DNA of 8,343 nucleotides from Clostridia bacterium (GTDB lineage: Bacteria; Bacillota; Clostridia; Oscillospirales; SIG627): NCBI GenBank assembly GCA_017453605.1, contig JAFTEP010000223.1, positions 1-8,343 on the forward strand, written 5' to 3'. The notes beneath the pieces were generated by a model. It saw only the letters and a program-made list of their open reading frames with translations, was not told the origin of the DNA and made no database searches. This document shows, one piece after another, positions 5,129 through 8,343 of this stretch. The number at the start of each line of letters is the position of its first letter. Position 1 is the stretch's first letter. Position numbers and translations under genes: made by a program.

Positions 5129-5806
5129 AAACTTGCCGTATTCGTTGCACAGAAGGTACAGAGGCTTCTCGTCCTCCTCGATCTCGGGGAAGCGCCCGAT
5201 CTTATCGAAAAAGCGGTTGTCGGTGTTGTCGTCGTTGCACATAGAAACCTCTCTCACGATGACCGTTCCCTTGCCGGGCTCTCCCCAGAAGCGGTGATAG
5301 ATTCCCTTCGTGAACGTGATGCTTTCTCCGGGAGTGAGTTTTACGACAGTTCCGGCGGGGAAAGTCTTTTTCACGCCGTCCATGACGATCTCGATATCCT
5401 TATCCGAAAGCCCCTCGTTCTCGTCGGACTGATAGAGTTTTATAATAAGGTTTCCGCCGCCGTGGTTTATGATGTCCTCGCTCTTGTACCAGTGGAAGTG
5501 CATCGGAGTGACCTGATTTTCTCTCACGATCATCAGCTTCTCGGCGTAGGGCTTGGGATATTTTTTGCTCTGCTTCTGATTGCCGTTTCTCAAAGTGATG
5601 AGAAACAGTCCCGTCTTCTCAAAATCGCCGGATCCGAAGTCCGTGATGTCCCAGCCGAGCATATTGTCCCTGATCTCGTCGCACTCTTTTCCCTTGGTCT
5701 TCCATTCCTCGGGCGACCAGAGCACGAAGGGAGGAAGGCTTATGCGGTATTCTTTAAAGAGCTTCAGCGCGTCCTTCATTACCGCGTTTATCTGTGATCT
5801 TTTCAT
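5126..5806 (-). CDS. D-lyxose ketol-isomerase (cupin; also acts on D-mannose)
   Basis: This 226-residue protein matches, from memory, the E. coli O157 and Bacillus D-lyxose isomerases (about 227 residues) along nearly its whole length: MKRS start, LPPF, GWDITDFG, RNGN, YAEK, PMHFHWYK, KLTPGES, SMCNDDN and GRFPEIEEDE. The family interconverts D-lyxose with D-xylulose and D-mannose with D-fructose, using a divalent metal held in a cupin barrel. The expected ligands are present: H103, H105 and E110 in PMHFHWYKSED, and H171 in GIYHRFW. No signal peptide is seen, so it is cytoplasmic. It lies 19 bases after the fucose-isomerase-like gene, with AAGGAG at 5818-5823, and 12 bases before the kinase. 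In this operon it most likely feeds a ketose to the kinase. Family call is strong; which sugar is physiological is not settled by the sequence. Confidence 0.92.
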   Translation of the reverse strand: MKRSQINAVMKDALKLFKEYRISLPPFVLWSPEEWKTKGKECDEIRDNMLGWDITDFGSGDFEKTGLFLITLRNGNQKQSKKYPKPYAEKLMIVRENQVTPMHFHWYKSEDIINHGGGNLIIKLYQSDENEGLSDKDIEIVMDGVKKTFPAGTVVKLTPGESITFTKGIYHRFWGEPGKGTVIVREVSMCNDDNTDNRFFDKIGRFPEIEEDEKPLYLLCNEYGKF

Positions 5807-5825
5807 CTTGCTTCACGCTCCTTTT

Positions 5826-7133
5826 TCAGCAAATCTCAAAGTACTTGATCTTTTTGAGAGCGCAGAACCTTCTTATCTCGCTCCTGAAATCGCCGTACGC
5901 GACCATCCAGTGATGCCCGATCCCGTTTTTCATGATCTCCTCGTTGATCTCTTCGACGCTTTTGTCGAATTTTATCACCGTCGGATTTCCCGGGAATTCC
6001 ATGGAGCAGGGAAGTGCTTCGCCTGTCATAACCGAAAGCCTGAACTTCTCGCCGTGACCGCAGATGTTGACCGCGGTGACCTTTCCCGGCGCCATCACGA
6101 ATCTTGCGCAGACTCCGCTCTCGGCAAGACGCACGGGCGCGAGCTCTATCTCGCCCCCGGCGATCGAAAAGCCCGAAGAGCCGCAGTGCGCGAAAAGGAT
6201 CGTGTTCTTTTCTTCGTCGAGGTACAACAGATCCGTGTTGTTGACGGGCTTTGAGCTCAGCTCGTAGAGCATCTTCATCGTCAGAGCGTTCGTGACGTCG
6301 CCCTCGCAGGACGCGACGATCCCTTCCTCGGCGAGTATCGCGTATCCGAGGCAGACCTTTCCCATATAGGTAGTGTAGCATTTGACCGACAGAGCGGCGA
6401 GAGCGTATTCGTCGACAAGAGCCTTCATAGCTCCGTAGAACTTCATCGACTCGATCATGCTCTCGTGATTCGAAAGAACCTTGCAGCAGGAGAGCATTTC
6501 TTTTTTCTCCTCGAGGAGCTTTTCGGCGACCGCGTCGCTCATAGCTTCAACTTTCCCGGTCAGCTCTTTTTCGTCGATGTTGACTATCCTCGCGCCGAGC
6601 TTCTGTTTTATCGAAAACTCGTCGTACGCGATCTCGGTCATTCCTTTGACTCTGCCGCCGATCGCGCCCATCCTGACCTTGCCCATGCAGTCGGCGAGGG
6701 CGTAGGGGATCGCGATCTTCTTCGCCTTTTCGGCGCAGGCGTCGTCGTCCGGCTCGCCGTATATGAATTCGTAGCTCTTGCCGATGTCAGTGAACACCGC
6801 GCCGATCTGATGTGCGCAGCAGAGCGATCCGGTGTCCCTTGCGGGATAGGCTCTCAAAATCACGGGCTTATCTACGAGCGAGAGCAGATCGAGAAGATGG
6901 TGATCCTCGCTCCAGGTCGCGATGCAGATCATCAGCACCCCGGCGTCGCAGTTTTTCAGCCTTTCGGCGGCGAGTTCTACCGTTTCGAGATCGTGCATAA
7001 CGACGCCCGCGTCGAAGCACTCCACGCCGTTTCTTTTAAGCGCGGCGACTGTCTTTTCGAGCAGAGCCGGCGCCTGGTCGTAGCCTACTTCGAACGGATG
7101 CGCGAGACCTACGGCGGCGATCTTTATTTTCAT
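5826..7133 (-). CDS. L-fucose/L-arabinose isomerase-family protein (short form)
   Basis: This 435-residue protein resembles the fucose/arabinose isomerase fold, whose members interconvert an aldose and a ketose using Mn2+. It is far shorter than E. coli FucI (591 residues). Putative metal ligands are E277 in SCEGD and D301 in NNTDLLYLDE, 24 residues apart as in FucI (E337 and D361 from memory), with H407 or H408 in GIGHHW as the third. HCGSSG (316-321) is another conserved-looking site. The N-terminal half looks like the alternating alpha/beta substrate-binding domains (AHPFEVGYDQAP near the start, ATWSEDHH at 72-79). No signal peptide. An AAAGGA site lies about ten bases before the ATG. The substrate is unknown: L-fucose, D-arabinose, L-arabinose or another aldose are all possible. 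Isomerase activity itself is inferred from family and context. Confidence 0.82.
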   Translation of the reverse strand: MKIKIAAVGLAHPFEVGYDQAPALLEKTVAALKRNGVECFDAGVVMHDLETVELAAERLKNCDAGVLMICIATWSEDHHLLDLLSLVDKPVILRAYPARDTGSLCCAHQIGAVFTDIGKSYEFIYGEPDDDACAEKAKKIAIPYALADCMGKVRMGAIGGRVKGMTEIAYDEFSIKQKLGARIVNIDEKELTGKVEAMSDAVAEKLLEEKKEMLSCCKVLSNHESMIESMKFYGAMKALVDEYALAALSVKCYTTYMGKVCLGYAILAEEGIVASCEGDVTNALTMKMLYELSSKPVNNTDLLYLDEEKNTILFAHCGSSGFSIAGGEIELAPVRLAESGVCARFVMAPGKVTAVNICGHGEKFRLSVMTGEALPCSMEFPGNPTVIKFDKSVEEINEEIMKNGIGHHWMVAYGDFRSEIRRFCALKKIKYFEIC

Positions 7134-7152
7134 TTTTCTTTTTCCTTTCAGC

Positions 7153-7989
7153 TTATTGTCTTTTCAGCCTCAAGACTTCCGTGTGCTCCTTCGTTCCCGA
7201 TGGCGGCACGGTCGAGAACGGCGAAAGGCTCTCGATCTCAGCCATCTGCGCCGAGAAGAAGGTCTCGAACGAGGCTCCCGTGTCGGTGTAGGGCTTGGAC
7301 GGATCGATCTCGAAGGAGTCCGTGAAGACCACGCCCCCGTTGACGTAGGTCACTTCTCCCGCGGGATGAGAGATCCCGAGCTTGAGGTTCGTGTCCCTGA
7401 CCTTGTGGGTGATGGTGATCTTTTCTTTTTCGAATTTCAGCCTGTCGTCGCCGAGGTTCGTATAGTCCCAGGACGTGAGGTGCCAGAGAGGGGAGAAAGA
7501 TCCCTCTCTCTGAGGCAGAGGTATAGTCTCGACGCCTCCCGGAGCCATGACGCTGAGCGCCCACAGTGAGCAGCCGATCGGCTCGTCCGAAACGTTCAGG
7601 ATCCTGTGGACGATCCTTATCGCGTCGCCCTCGAACGAGATCTCTATACTTTTTTTGACCTTCAGCCTCGGATCGGGCTTTTGGGTGAGGATTATCTTTT
7701 CGCCCTCGATCCCGTATTCAATTGCGTCGTTGTCCGGGTGGTAGTCTTTTTCGCTCTCCGGCGCGAGCCACAGTCTGTGACCTCCTCTGAGTCTCCAGCC
7801 GTCCTCTGTCGTGAAGACCTTCGCGTCGAGCGGCTGTTCGAAAAAGACGTTCTTTTCGCCGACAAAGCTTAAGTGCGCGATCCTTATCCCGAACGAAAGC
7901 GGGATCCCGATCTCGATCTTTCCGTTGTCCGCGTAAAGGCACTTCCCGTGCACGGGATGGTCTTTGAAGCAGGTGGTTATCTTTTCCAT
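7153..7989 (-). CDS. Aldose-1-epimerase-like (galactose mutarotase fold) protein
   Basis: This 278-residue protein fits a beta-sandwich, galactose-mutarotase-like sugar-binding protein, close to the DUF4380-type group. RLRGGHRLWLAPE (residues 66-78) gives the typical GGHRLW(L)APE motif with H71 and E78. H128 in RIVHRILNVS and E242 in ASFETF are the likely acid/base residues of an anomer-interconverting enzyme. No signal peptide or membrane segment. The gene starts only 6 bases after the stop of the PIG-L gene and has no clear Shine-Dalgarno (GTAAGAAAAC precedes the ATG), so translation is probably coupled to the upstream gene. Its role in the operon would be to supply the right anomer to one of the isomerases. 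It could instead be a sugar-binding protein without activity, since mutarotase-like families include such members. Confidence 0.75.
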   Translation of the reverse strand: MEKITTCFKDHPVHGKCLYADNGKIEIGIPLSFGIRIAHLSFVGEKNVFFEQPLDAKVFTTEDGWRLRGGHRLWLAPESEKDYHPDNDAIEYGIEGEKIILTQKPDPRLKVKKSIEISFEGDAIRIVHRILNVSDEPIGCSLWALSVMAPGGVETIPLPQREGSFSPLWHLTSWDYTNLGDDRLKFEKEKITITHKVRDTNLKLGISHPAGEVTYVNGGVVFTDSFEIDPSKPYTDTGASFETFFSAQMAEIESLSPFSTVPPSGTKEHTEVLRLKRQ

Positions 7990-7995
7990 GTTTTC

Positions 7996-8343
7996 TTACG
8001 GAAGCAGTCTGCAGGGTCTGACCCTGTAGGCGTCGTTTGCGACGCGGAAGCCCTCGGCGTATTCGACGCCGCACTGGATGCCCCTGAATCTGCCCATGAC
8101 GTCGGCGTGATCGAAGAAATCGATCTTCTTGTCGCCGATCGCCTCCTTGTAGTTGTCCTGCATCCAGGCGATCTGGCTCTGATGCTCGGCGCACATAGCG
8201 CGCTTGACGTCGATGAAGTCGGTGATGTCGACGTATTCGGTCGGAACGAAGCCCATGCCGAGCGCAGGCTCGAAGTGGAAGATCGCGGGGATCTTGTCGT
8301 AGGGCTTGTTTTTCGTCTGTATATTGGCGATCGGGATCATGAC
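7996..8343 (-). CDS. PIG-L (LmbE-like) deacetylase family protein, C-terminal part
   Basis: The - strand frame is open at the window's right edge and ends in a TAA at 7996-7998. About 115 residues are visible; the Met near the edge is probably internal. The text fits the C-terminal third of PIG-L/LmbE zinc deacetylases: HFEPALGMGFVPTEYVDIT, then an Ile-Asp-x-Lys helix, AEHQSQ, and near the end FRGIQCGVEYAEGFR. This family removes acetyl groups from N-acetylglucosamine-containing substrates such as GlcNAc-PI or mycothiol and bacillithiol precursors. The N-terminal metal motif (HxDDE type) would lie outside the window and cannot be checked. It is the most upstream gene visible in the operon, six bases before the epimerase-like gene. 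The actual substrate is unknown. Confidence 0.8.
   Translation of the reverse strand, partial: VMIPIANIQTKNKPYDKIPAIFHFEPALGMGFVPTEYVDITDFIDVKRAMCAEHQSQIAWMQDNYKEAIGDKKIDFFDHADVMGRFRGIQCGVEYAEGFRVANDAYRVRPCRLLP

Noticed and set aside
4382..5797. 471-residue open frame on the + strand
   Set aside because: It lies antisense to the kinase and D-lyxose isomerase genes, both with clear family motifs; the opposite frame stays open because of the G/C third-position bias.
6465..7325. 286-residue open frame on the + strand
   Set aside because: Antisense to the fucose-isomerase-like and epimerase-like genes, no Shine-Dalgarno and no recognisable domain; a shadow of codon bias.

Overview
The window looks like a piece of a chromosome from an uncultured, probably gut-associated Clostridia-type Bacillota. 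This is an inference. It rests on AAGGAG/TAAGGAGG ribosome binding sites, ATG starts, a near-consensus sigma-A promoter, a secreted CxxC-repeat amidase of the kind seen in gut Clostridia, and densely packed genes with strong G/C third-position bias. No phage, plasmid, CRISPR, rRNA or tRNA gene is visible.

Layout. Bases 1-2433 are read on the + strand. They hold the tail of an unidentified gene, a 66-residue acidic Thr/Pro/Glu-rich small protein with its own Shine-Dalgarno, a 288-base gap with two strong hairpins and a very good promoter, and a 623-residue secreted N-acetylmuramoyl-L-alanine amidase. The amidase has a long Cys-rich repeat region and a C-terminal membrane anchor. Bases 2434-2843 are a 410-base convergent intergenic region holding a non-coding palindrome-rich repeat element. 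It is bounded by 18-bp perfect inverted repeats (2453-2470 and 2806-2823) and contains a bidirectional intrinsic terminator and a chain of small hairpins joined by GTGATG/ATGATG linkers that flip to CATCAT/CATCAC halfway.

Bases 2844-8343 are a single - strand operon with gaps of 6 to 44 bases, entering from beyond the right edge. In transcription order it encodes a PIG-L (LmbE-like) deacetylase (C-terminal part only), an aldose-1-epimerase-like protein, a short L-fucose/L-arabinose-isomerase-like protein, a D-lyxose (mannose) ketol-isomerase, a PfkB sugar kinase and a mannitol-1-phosphate 5-dehydrogenase-like enzyme.

The operon reads as a catabolic or interconversion route for an unusual sugar: release or deacetylation, anomer conversion, aldose-to-ketose isomerisation by two unrelated isomerases, phosphorylation, and a redox step at the polyol-phosphate level. 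The individual families are known. The combination, and the true substrate, cannot be assigned from sequence alone and is the best candidate for an undescribed pathway here. The other two notable items are the hairpin-chain repeat element and the amidase's strictly 38-residue Cys/His repeats.
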